A stretch of DNA of 64,000 bases from Apus apus. Its lineage: Eukaryota > Chordata > Aves > Apodiformes > Apodidae. Below, one piece after another: positions 14,093 through 25,000 of the stretch. The position numbers and the translations under genes were made by a program. Location: assembly GCF_020740795.1 (NCBI RefSeq), contig NC_067282.1:40169290-40233289 (forward strand). Direction: 5' to 3'. The notes below the pieces were generated by a model. It saw nothing but the letters and a program-made list of their open reading frames with translations. It had not been told where the DNA came from and ran no database searches. Each line of letters opens with the position of its first letter. Position 1 is the stretch's first letter.

Positions 14093-14272
14093 GATGTGCA
14101 AAGTCCTGCACCTGGGGAGGAACAGCCCTGGCATCAGTATATTCTGAAGGCCACCCAGCTGGAAAGCAGCTTGGCAGAAAAAAAAACTGTGAGTCCTGGA
14201 GGACACCAAATTGAAGGTGAGCTAGGCATGTGCCTTTGCTGCAAAGAAAGTTAACTATATCCTGGGGTGCAT
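14093..14272 (+). mobile_element. CR1 LINE internal fragment
   Basis: About 180 bp corresponding to the middle of the CR1 reverse-transcriptase ORF (GTCCTGCACCTGGGG, GGCATGTGCCTTTGCTGC, ATCCTGGGGTGCAT). It is truncated at both ends and interrupted by an A-run at 14179. There is no open frame. Confidence 0.7.
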
Positions 14273-14781
14273 TTTTTTTTTTTTAGTGCATTATTCTCAA
14301 GGTATATCCTTCAATCAGATGTGAGGAGTGGGTGTATTCCTCTGTGACCTGAGATTGCTTTTCCAGTTGCTATGTCTGAAAGCTTTGATGCCTCATCTAT
14401 TGGGAAATCTGCAGACTAATCCAGCTGCACACTGAAATGCTAACTTGTGTGTGTGTTTGTTTAATAGGAGTTTGAATTAATTTAATAATGATGGAAAAGT
14501 GATAATTTCAGAAACACAATTAATAGATTCTTTCAAAAATAGCCTTGTTAAAATTTTCAAGATGCTTTGAAAAGATTTTGTGATATTTATAATACTATGA
14601 AGAAGAGGAAAACCAAAAAAAATCTGAAAATCCAGGAAAATATATTTTTCTTAATAAATACCAACCACAAAATTACAGGAACACAACATGAGAAAATTGC
14701 ATGCAAATATTTGTCTACAATTCAGTTTGTAAATAAGCATTAACAGTTCATTTCCAGTGTGGCTCAAAGACAAGTGATCAG

Positions 14782-15080
14782 AGATTCATGGAATCATAAA
14801 ATGGTTTGGGATGGGAGGGGACCTTTAAAGATCATCCTGTTCAACCCTCCTGCCATGGGAATGAACACCTTCTACTAGATCTGGTTGATCCAAGCCTCAC
14901 ACAACCTCATCCTCGAACACTTCCAGGGATGGCGCATCTACAGCTTCTCTGTGTGACCTGTTCCTGTACCTCATTACCCTCATAATAAACAGGGTTTTTT
15001 TTTATGTCAAACCTAAATCTACCCTCTTTTAGTTTGAAACCATTGCCCTTTGTCCTATTTCTACATTCCCAGGCAAAGTA
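14782..15080 (-). mobile_element. CR1 LINE fragment, 3' end, minus orientation
   Basis: The element begins at its 3' tail (ATTCATGGAATCATAAAATGG on the plus strand), followed by the conserved GGACCTTTAAAGATCAT block and the CCTCTTTTAGTTTGAAACCATT block. It is about 300 bp with the 5' end truncated. It is separate from the next copy, which has its own 3' tail at 15192. Confidence 0.85.
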
Positions 15081-15191
15081 ACATCAGGATTTCACAGATA
15101 ACAACCTTCTTTAATTTATGAGGAAAACCTTTAACAACAGTCTAGTCCACTGATGCCTCAAGAAAAGTAGCTGAGAAACCTAGTGCCATAT

Positions 15192-16115
15192 TTAGAATAG
15201 AATAGTACTATTTCAGTTGGAAGAGAACTCAAGTGATTATCTAGTCCAACTGCCTGAACACTTCAGGGATGACCAAAAGTTAAAGCATGTCATTAGCAGC
15301 ATCATGCAAATTCCTCTCAAAAAATGAGAGGATTGGGGCATTCACCACCTCTCTAGGAAACCTGTTCCAGTGTTTCACCACCTTCTTGGTAAATAAGTGT
15401 TTCCTAACATCCAATCTAAACAACCCGTGGCACAGCTTTGAACCATTCCTGTGCATCTTCTCACTGGATACCAGACAGAAGAGTTCAACACCTCCCTCTC
15501 CACTTCCTCTCCTCAGGAAGCTGTAGGGAGTCTCCTTTTTTCCAAACTAGACAAGCCCAAAGTCCTTAGGTGCTACTCATAAGACATTCCTTCCAGCCCT
15601 TTCACTAACTATGTTGCCCTCTTCTGAACACATTTGAGTACTTTAAAATCCTTTTTAAATTCTGGGGCCCAGAGCTGCACACTGTATTCAAGGGGAGGCT
15701 GCACCAATGCTGAGTACAGCAGGTTAATCACCTCTTCTGATCAGGTGGTTATGCTATGTTTGATGCACCCCAGGATGTGGTTTCCAAGATGTGGCTTGCC
15801 CTCCTGGCTGCCTGGGCACTTCTGAATTATATTGAGCCTGCTGTCAACCATCATCCCCAGATCCCCTTCTGCAGGACTGCTCTCCAGCCACTCATCTCCT
15901 AGTTTATACTTTTCCCTGGCATTACTCTGCCCTAGGTACAGAATCTGGAATGTTGACTTGTTATATTTCATCCCATTAAGCAAAGTCCAATGCTCCAATC
16001 TACCTAGATTTCTATTCAAGGCATCCTGTCCCTCAAGAGAATCAACAGCAGCTCCCAGTTTGGTACCATTAGCAAACTTCCTAATGGTGCATTCAACTCC
16101 TGCATCCATACTTCA
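15192..16115 (-). mobile_element. CR1 LINE copy, minus orientation, with decayed RT
   Basis: About 920 bp, from a 3' tail at 15192 (AGAATAGAATAGTAC) back to the reverse-transcriptase core at about 16110. A 122-codon frame (16109..15741) shows the CR1 RT C-terminal region: MDAGVECTIRKFANGTKLG, then the LEGQDALNRNL and LGDEWLESSPAEGDLG blocks. The catalytic FADD motif of CR1 reads FANG, so both aspartates are lost in this copy. Downstream frames are broken. It lies head-to-head with the next CR1 copy. Confidence 0.9.
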
Positions 16116-16189
16116 TGTGGGATCACATGAAAATTAAGTTTCCTATATAGGGAGTTTTAATAAATTGAAGACATAATTTATATAATACT

Positions 16190-16888
16190 ATTAACATCTT
16201 TGTCAGTAACATGGATGGTAGAGTTGAGTGCAACCTCAGAAAGTTTGTTGATGACACCAAACTATGTGATATGGTTGACATCCAGAGAAAATTTGACAGG
16301 CTTGAGAAGTGGGTCCGTGCCACTCTCACGAACTTCAACAAGGCCAAGTGCAAGGTCCTGCACCTGGGTTGGGGCAATTGCAGGCACAGTTACAGGCTGG
16401 ACGGAAAATGGATTGAGAACAGCCTAGAGGACAAGGACAGGACAATGTGTGCTTGCAGCCTAGAAAGTCAACCATATCCTGGACTGCATCAAAAGAAGAA
16501 TGGCCAGCAGATCAAAGGAGATGATTGTCCTCCTCTACTTGGCTCTCTTGAGTCCCCACCTGGAGCACTGTGTTCAGTTCTGGAGACTCCAACACAGGAA
16601 GAACATGGAGTTCTTGGAGTGAGTCCAGAGGAGGGCCATGAAGATGATCAGAAGGCTGGAGCACCTCTCCTACAACGACAGACTGAGAGCTGGGGTTGTT
16701 CAGCCTGGAGAATAGAAGGCTTGGGGGACACCTCTTAGAGGCCTTCCAGTACCTGAAGGGGTCCAACTGGAAACCTGGGGCAGGACTTTTTTAAAGGGCA
16801 TGGAGCAACAGGACAACAGGTAATTGCTTCAAACTGGAATAGGGGACATTTAGATTAGACATTAGGAAGAAATTCTTTGCTGTGGGTT
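16190..16888 (+). mobile_element. CR1 LINE copy, plus orientation, with partial RT frame
   Basis: About 700 bp starting at the same RT position as the neighbouring minus-strand copy. A frame at 16211..16738 reads MDGRVECNLRKFVDDTKL, then the [17 protein letters not shown] block; it keeps the DD of the active site (FVDD). It then shifts frame, because the SPHLEHC/VQFW-type region sits in another frame. The copy ends at about 16888 before the 3' UTR, so it is truncated at both ends. Confidence 0.88.
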
Positions 16889-19800
16889 TTAACATTAGCT
16901 AATTGATCGGAGGGTCAGTCAGGGCACTCAGATGTTTAAAAGCTTCTGAAAGCACAGACTTGGGTTCTGATACCGACTGGGTCCATTTGACGTATCATTT
17001 AGTAAGACCACTTCTTCACTGAGTGTTTGATGGTAAGCTTTATAAGAGGGATTTATTAGAACTGCTGATATAAAGTCAGTGCTTTTTATTAGAAAATACC
17101 AGGTAAGTGTTGTTGATTTAAGAATTGCCTCACTTTACAATAGTTTGAAACCCTTCAATTACTAAGCGCTGAAATTACTGAAGTGGCAGTTTAAATGTAA
17201 TACTGCATACATATGCATAAGGCAAAAATCATACAATAAGCTGATGAGTAAACACTGTAAAATGTTTTACTGGCATATTTGTGATCTGTAACAGTTCATT
17301 TATAGAAATTTTACCAGTTTATTAAACTCACTGGGCAACTATATTTATTTTAGTTGTTAGTTTTGGGGGTTTTGGTTGTTTTTTTTTTTATCCTGGCACA
17401 TTATTGAAGCTACAACAAAGTTTATGAAATGTTGCAATATGGCCTCTCCAGTGAGACATAATTGTATGGTTGCATGAGAAATGCATGGAATTAGAGCTGA
17501 ATAGATAAAATAAAATTAATCCCAATTAAATTCAGTACTTAAATAGTACAACCAGCCGCATTATTTAGCCCTCCCACAGATTTGGTTGAAATTCAAAACA
17601 AGATAGGAATGAGAAAATCTCCCTTTATGCAAAGTGGGGGAGGTCAAACTGAAGTTAATTGGAGACAGAGATGCATCTTTCAAGATTTGCACTGTGATTC
17701 CAATTCACATTACCTGTAGGTACCATTTAGTCTATGAAAATATATAAACTGCTGCTAATACTTTTTTTTTTCCTGACATAAAATATGCATTAACTGTTTC
17801 CATGAAATTTAAAAGGTATCATTCAGATTTTGGAGTGCTACTCCTACCTGCACCTGTTTTTTGAAAGACCAGCATGGTTGCATGACTAATATAACAGATT
17901 ATTTTTTTATTTGTTCTCTTTCTGTTGTGTTCCATTAAGGAAAGAAGGATAAGGTCATGTGGACCTCCTGGGTGTCCTAGGGAACCTGATGCGCCTATAT
18001 AGTCATTTAGCATGTGTAAGGAAGAGGTATTTCCTGGGGCAGAGGAAGAAGAAATGGGAAGATTTTAGCATAGAACAAAGTATTTGCTGATCATGCATGG
18101 ACTGAGACACCAGTGAGGAGGAAGAGAGCAGACAACTGGGCTTTGGAGAATAGGTCACAAAGAGATGGTTTCAAGGGAACAAAGTGAGACTGTGTAGAGT
18201 TAGTTTCCCTTGAGGAAGCTACTGAGACACTAACCTCAAAGCTAGTCTGGAAACAGAGATTTGCCTTCCCAGGGTATAGTGAAAAGAAAATGGTTTATAG
18301 ACTTTCAGCTCTGTTTTATTTAATGTGGGGATTTATTGTTTTGTTTCCTTGTTTTTAATTTTTGTTTGTTTGTTTCACCTGAGGCTTTTTGTTTGCATTT
18401 TTAATTTGTTGTGGGGGGTGTTGTTTTTTCTTCTTGTTGTTGGAGTTTTTTGAGTTTAAAAGCCTTTTTGGCAATTTAGGAGTACTTCTCTAAGACAAAA
18501 ATCTAGACAGATCTGCTTTAAAGCTTTAGCTAAATAAGGGCCGCATTGAAATCACTCAAGACAGTGTTGCTATTCTGAAACATATGGAATTTGGAAAGGT
18601 TCAGAATAAAGATTATTATTATGCCCAGAAATACTTTGCTTACCTGTAGATTAGCCAGTTATCTAAATGGACCTTATAATGGATTTCCGCAACTCAGACT
18701 TATACAGCAGGAAAAAAAAGCTACGTTTCAGTTATCCAAAATTACAGTCGTAAGAAGAGGTCACCCAGGGTAAAAAGTAAGAATCTATGACCTACTGTAA
18801 AGTCAGCTGAGATGACCAGATCCTGCTGACTAGTGGAAAATCTGGATAACCTTTCATGAACTTACAATATTACTTCCTTAGAAGAGAGATAAATGTTTGT
18901 CCAGAGATTTCAATTTGTCATTCTACTACTGAAGAAAAAAGGCACCCAGAATAAAAGTTCATGAGGAAGGATTGCCAGACATTGTAGTAAAATCCTCTGC
19001 AAGAGTATTAATCCATTCCAGAAGTCATATGTTCTTGTCAAAGTACAATTACAACGTTTAATCCTTCTTTTGTGTCCTCAGTGAATGTTACTACTGGGGA
19101 AATATATGTCCAGCAATGTCAAAGTCACCACAGTAGTCTATGCAGGGATCATTTATCTTTTCTTTTCAGATGTTCAGTGAACTGCAGCAGTATTAAATCC
19201 ACATTTATATGTAGGGCTATGCCCAGGATGAACAGGAACTCACAGGGACTGTATTCAATTTTTACTCCTTATTAAATGAGAAAAAGCGTCTGAAGGACAA
19301 AGGTAATAAAATGTAAAATTAAGAAAATTTATGTGGCAGCAAATGAAGGGAGATGAAGGCAGAGCTAGAGGGGACTTTTCCACTGCAGTTGCACTCATTT
19401 GACTGTTTTTTTGACTTTGAAAATAAGATAATTTTAAATTTTTTTTATGTGCTGTTCCTGAGTTCATTAATCTTCAAATACTATGTGATAAAGTTACAAC
19501 ATCTCATGTCAGGCAGTTAGATAAGAAAAAAACAAAACCAAAGCCTCCAAAAATGTTTGCAAAGTTGATTTGCCCTCTTAATTGGGAGTTCAGACACTCT
19601 GGAATTTGCACAGCTGTTGCCATGTCAATCAAACTACTTTATGTTCTGTATAAGTGAATGCAGAAGATTGAATGTAGTATTATAAAAATATTATTAACTA
19701 CCTCCCCAACAAGATATTTTAGAGCTATACAACACATCTGAGTTACAAAACTTCCAAAACACTTTAAATTAATATTGAACAGTAAATGCATGGTTTCCAC

Positions 19801-22575
19801 AGTAGATGTTAATCTGTCAGTTTATTTACCAAACAAAAGGTCTAGAAGAAAACATATAATTTTAGATCAAGTCTGCTATCATAGAATTGAAATAAACCAT
19901 ATTCCCAGATAATCAAGAGTTGGTGTTTGTGGATGGTTTCAGGATATCTTTCAAAGAATTATGTTCAGTTTTTTCTGGGAATAAACACAACATATTTTAA
20001 GGTTTCCATTTAAAAAGTCTTATGACACAAACATTGGCTTTAATTTGATGGAATTTGTATAAGAAATTCATGTAAGATATAGTACATTCATCTTTAAAAA
20101 CTTATGAGTTTCTGTGCTAGATCTCATAAGGAAGCCTATTAGGAGTCATGACAAATTAATTGGAACATTTTTATGGACATACTCATCACATGGAGTATGT
20201 TAATGCATGGAATCTCCCAAAGCTGATGCAAGGAATCATACAAGACTATCTTTGAACTATATCTGCAGCTATTCAAGGGTCATACTGCAACTTGGCATGA
20301 GTATCATCCATATTCTTATTTCGACATGTGTATGAAGAATAGCTGTAAGGAAAATAAACATATATCTACAAAAATTGCATTTAAATATTTTGTAATTCTA
20401 TACAATAATACTGAGACTTAACTCACCAGAATTTAATTAGGAAAATATTTATGAAATGTGAAATCATTAGGATTGATCTCAAGTATAGGTAAACATAAGC
20501 ATGTTTTTTCTCATACACCCTTACATCCATCATATAAACAAACATTTCTATGATATGCATTTTAATTCTGCAAACAAATAACTTAGTTTCTTATTTTTCT
20601 TTTCATATTTTGCTGTTAGGTTGGGTTCCAGAGGTATTAGCAATCCCAAAATAATTCTAGACCAGTGTCTGAATTAACACCAGTTCTGAGCTTTTAACTC
20701 TTTCAGAGTTCATCTGACCATTGCTTCAAAGTCCTACTGAAGGCACAGCAGGGAGACGCTCCTCTAATATGTTGTACAAATTTTTCAGGGTTCTGTTCTT
20801 CTAAGGCTCCATGGTATTACAGCAGTAGGGAGATTGCCTGAAACTATTACAGGAGCAGTACAGAGGTTACATGTGTGCTTTTCAGACAGCTTCACATAAC
20901 AACTTTCTAATCTCTTTATCATGGACGAGTAGCCATGCTTTAAATCCTCCCCTGCTGGTTGTCATCTTAATACTCCGAGTGAAAACTTAATCTGTGGTAA
21001 CCAGAGTTTAAACTGAAATTCCAAAGAAGGCCAAAACTTTTAAACTGAAAATTTAGTTTCCAAATAGTGTCTTCTTTGTTGAGTGAAGTAATAATGTCCT
21101 GATTCTTCAGAACCAATGTGGGTCTCACACCTCTGCATCTTCTAGATTTTCTCTTGCAAATCCTAGAAATTGTAATTTCCTTTGTCCTTGCTTGCAATGG
21201 GATTAATTCTTTTTCCTTGCATGAATGTTTCTACCAATGCAGAGTTCCTCCATAAAGGAGCCTGACTTTTTCTGTCTCGCAACCAGAAAAAACACCTGTT
21301 TTGATCCTTTCTAGCACAATGTCCTTGTTATGGAAATACAATATTTTGTTATATTTCTATTTTTAAGGTGTATGCCTATTGTTTAAATACTTCATTTTCA
21401 TGTAATAAGCTTTGTTACTATGGCAAATTATTTTCAACAGGAGTATTTGCCCTTTAAGTGGAGCAGCTGAGCCATTCATTTCTTGGAAGAGGAAGTAACA
21501 TCAAGGAGCAGTACTGGGTACAGTACTCATAGAAACATGAGTTTACAAATCACTGCACAGAAATTTCCTGTTGTCATTATCTTACTGTATGAACATTTCT
21601 GGAGACTAATTTTATGACTGTCAGTTTTCATTAATGTCAATGACTCTGAAATCGTAAGCTGCTCTGAGTCAAGAGATTTGCTATCAAATTTAACAAATTT
21701 AATTATTAAAGATAGCCACTGCATTGTTTTTAAATTTGAACCTTAGGGTAAAAGTTGACTTTTCATGCAATATTCATCTTACTGATGTTTAGTTGTCTGC
21801 AGCACAGCTCTGAGTATCTGAGCTATTTAATTAGGCTCTCTTCATGAACAGTGAAGAGGAAGACAGAATTCTAATACTATTCCTCTTTCCCATATTATCT
21901 AAATTAATTCAATTAATACCACTAACCACCATCAGACAGCCTTCAGACATGGCTAGATCCTGTGAAATATTCTGCTTACCTCTTCCTTTTTAGCCTAAAA
22001 CTGTTGTTTGCTTTGAAGAATATGGTTTCCCTCCATGTCTTAACATTAATGAACTAAAATATTCCTGAGGAGAGTGAAACAGAAAAGAAAGACACAAGAA
22101 AAGAAAGGAGAGTTATTATGGCATCTAGAATGTCAGAGAAAAATGTAAGTAGGAGGAATTTCAATATAGGAACTCTAACTTTAGTGTTAAAGAGTGACTT
22201 AAAGAATGGAAGTCTGTAGACTAGGGGAGGGAAGGACAAAGATAAAGAACATGAGACTGAGAAAGACTATGAAAAGGGATGATCTACTGAGGGCTCTGTA
22301 AGGAGTGGAAAGAGATACAGTCATTGAATGAAATAATTTAATTCATTTGCATACTCATTCTTTTCTTCTTAACAGAACTTTCACCATATAGTTTTAAAAA
22401 TGGCAAGGACATATATCAATGCAACATTTAATTTAGATTTTAAAATACTTTATTACATTAAATATTTATTTATTTATTTATTTATTTTGTCTAAAATTAC
22501 AGAACACCTTGGCTGCATGTCTAAAAGGTCTTAAAATAGAGTTGTTTAATGTGAAACCATTTAAAATAACAGCAT
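16889..22575. other. Intergenic DNA without recognised features
   Basis: 5.7 kb of AT-rich sequence with no gene, CR1 or LTR that I can identify, apart from the short (TTTA)n run at its right end. There is a T/G-rich low-complexity patch at about 18340..18440. Confidence 0.6.
22463..22489. repeat. (TTTA)n microsatellite, short
   Basis: About six units of ATTT, lying about 90 bp left of the minus-strand solo LTR. Confidence 0.85.
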
Positions 22576-23345
22576 TGTGATGGTTTATGCCCAGCTGGCA
22601 ACCAAGCACCACTCAGCTGCTCTCTCCCTCTTTTTTCCGTGCTGGGATGAGGAGGAGAAAATATACCGAAAAGGTTGTGGGTCAAGACAAAGACAGGTAC
22701 AGATCACTCACTGTCATGGTCAAAACAGACTTGGAGGAAAAAGCATTTAATTTTGCAATCAATCAAATCAGAGCAGGACAATGAGAAACAAAACTAGATA
22801 TAAAAAGAACCCTTCCCCCACTTCCTCCCTTCTTCCTAGGCTCAAATTATTTTGCTCCCAATTTCTCTTTCTCCTCCCACATCAGCAGCACAAGGGAACT
22901 GAGAATGGGGGTCATGGTCAGTTCATCAAATGTTGTTACCACTGCTTCTTCCTCCTCAGGGGGAGGACTCTTCACACGCTTCCCATGTGTGAGGGTGGGA
23001 TCCCTCTGACAGGAGAAAGTCTACCACAGATTTCTTCAGCATGAGTCCTTCCCACAGGCTGCAGTTTTTCACGGACTGCTCCAGCATGGATCCCTTCTGT
23101 GAAGTGCAGTACTTCAGGAAAAGTCTGCTCCAGTGCAGGCTTCCCACAGAGTCACAGCCTTTTTTAGGTGCAGCCATCTCTCCTGTAGTGGGGTCCTCCA
23201 TAAGCTACAGGTCCATATCTGCATCATGATGGTCCTTTAAAGGCTGCAGGGGCACAGCCTGCTGTCTCACCATGGGTCGCAGGGAAATCTTTGCTCTAGT
23301 ACATCTCCTTCCCTCCTTTCTGATTGACCTTGGCATCTATGTGGT
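22576..23345 (-). mobile_element. Truncated solo LTR of the same avian ERV family, minus orientation
   Basis: Read on the minus strand this block ends with AACCATCACA at 22576, homologous to the end of the 58-kb LTR. Further in come repeated modules built on a CTGGAGCAG...CTGCAGCC theme, which I recognise from avian LTRs. The plus strand shows the familiar start ATGGTTTATGCCCAGCTGG. It is about 770 bp, GC-richer than its surroundings, and has no retroviral coding sequence. The LTR 5' portion is missing: at about 23345 the sequence switches to the 3' tail of a minus-strand CR1. The short internal frames at 22587..23229 are chance frames in the LTR. Confidence 0.7.
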
Positions 23346-25000
23346 TCATAGTATCATGGGATCATAGAATGGTTTGTGTTGAAAGGGACCTTAAAGATAA
23401 TCTAGTTCTAACCTCCCTGCGTAGGCAGGGACACCCCCCGTTTGGCCAGGTTGCTCAAAGTGCCATCCAACTTGGCCTTGAATACTTCCATGGATAAGGC
23501 TTCCACAGCCTTCCTGGGCAGCCTGTTCCAGTGTCTCACCACTTTCACACTAAAGAATTTCTTCATGTCTATTCTAAATCTACCCTCTTCCAGTTTAAAG
23601 CCATTACCCCTTGTCCTATCCCTATATGCCTTTGTAAAGTCCCTCCCGAGCTCCCCTGTATGCTCCTTTTGGGTACTGGAAGGTGTCCCTGAAGCCTTCT
23701 CTTCTCCAGGCTAAGCAGCCCAGTTCCCTCAGAAGCTTTTCATAAGACTTGCATGTTAAATCCTTCACCAGCTTTGTTGTCCTTCTTTGGACATACTCCA
23801 GCATCTCAACGTTCTTCTTGTAGTGGGGGGCCCAAAATTGAACACAGTATTCAAGGTGTGGTCTCACCAGTGCTGAATACAAAGGGACAATCAGTTCCTG
23901 GATCCTGCTAGTCCCAGTATTTCTGATCCAAGCCAGGATGCAGTTGGCATTCTTGGCCACCTGGGCAAATGGCTGGCTCATATTTAGCCGGCTGTCAATG
24001 AACACCACCACATCTTTTTCTGCCAGGCACCTTTCGAGCCACTCTGCTCCAAGCCTGTAGTGTTGTACGGGATTGTTGTGACCCATATGCAGGGCCTGAC
24101 AATTGACCTTGTTGAATCTCAGACAATTGAATTTGGTCTATCCTGATCCCTTTGCAGAGACTTCCAACCCTCAAGCAGATCAACAGTCCCACTCAACTTG
24201 TTGCCATCTGCAAACTTACTGAGGATGCACTTGATCCCTCATCCAAATAACTTGAAAAGATATTAAAGAGAACTGGCCGCAAAACTGAGTCCTAGGGAAC
24301 ACCACTTGAGACAGGCCACCAGCTGGATTTAGTATCATTCACCGCAACACTCTTGGATCTAGCTGCTCAGTCATGTTTTCACACAATGAAGCATATGCTC
24401 GTCCAAACCATGAGCTGCCAGTTCCTCCAAGAGAAGAATTCTGTAGGAAACCGTGACAAAGGATTTTCTAAAGCCTAGGTAAACATCCACAGCCTTTCCC
24501 TCATCCACTAAGCAGGACACCTGGTTATAGAAGGATATCAGGTTAGTAAAGCAGAACCTGCTTTTCATAAACCCATGTCAAGTGGGCCTGATAACCTTGT
24601 TGTCCACATGATGGCACTTGAGACGATCCACTCCGTAACATTCCTAGGCACTGAGATCAGACTGATGGGCCTGTAGTTCCCTGGACCCTCCTTCCAGCCC
24701 TTCTTGTAGATGGGGGTCACATTCTGCTCTATTCTGCTCCCCATCCGTCTTCTAGCACAGAGGGCTGGGTACCCAGTGAATAACTCGTCTTATCTAGTAA
24801 GGACTTAGGCAAACAAGGCATTAAGTACCTCAGTCTTTCCTCATCCTTTGTCACTGTTTCCCGCTTCATCCCATAAAGGGTGGAGATTCTCCTTAGCCCT
24901 CCTTTTGTTGTTAATGTATACACAGAAATATTTTTATTACTTTCGATGACAAGTAGCCAAATTAATTTCTAGCTGGCTATATGAGCCCTTGGACTCTTCC
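23346..25000 (-). mobile_element. Longest CR1 LINE copy in window, minus orientation
   Basis: About 1.65 kb, running from the 3' tail (GGATCATAGAATGG at about 23359) back through the 3' UTR and RT to about 25000. Frames at 24086..23622 show the [17 protein letters not shown] and GAEWLERCLAEKD signatures. The frame at 24568..24371 shows the more N-terminal RT region (LISFYNQVSCLVDEGKAVDV, then LLEELAAHGLDE). Stop codons and frameshifts separate the frames, and the active-site stretch is disrupted. The 5' border is diffuse, somewhere between 24960 and 25100. A 10-bp near-tandem repeat at 24721..24739 marks a probable internal deletion. Its 3' end abuts the truncated LTR. Confidence 0.9.

Noticed and set aside
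16211..16738. 175-codon frame, the longest in the window
   Set aside because: CR1 RT for about 60 codons, then a frameshifted read-through of the same CR1 copy.
22587..23229. Several overlapping frames of 60-90 codons
   Set aside because: They lie entirely inside the LTR and show no retroviral or host protein motif.
23622..24086. 154-codon frame, among the longest in the window
   Set aside because: It is the C-terminal RT region of a CR1 copy ([14 protein letters not shown] signature), not a host gene.
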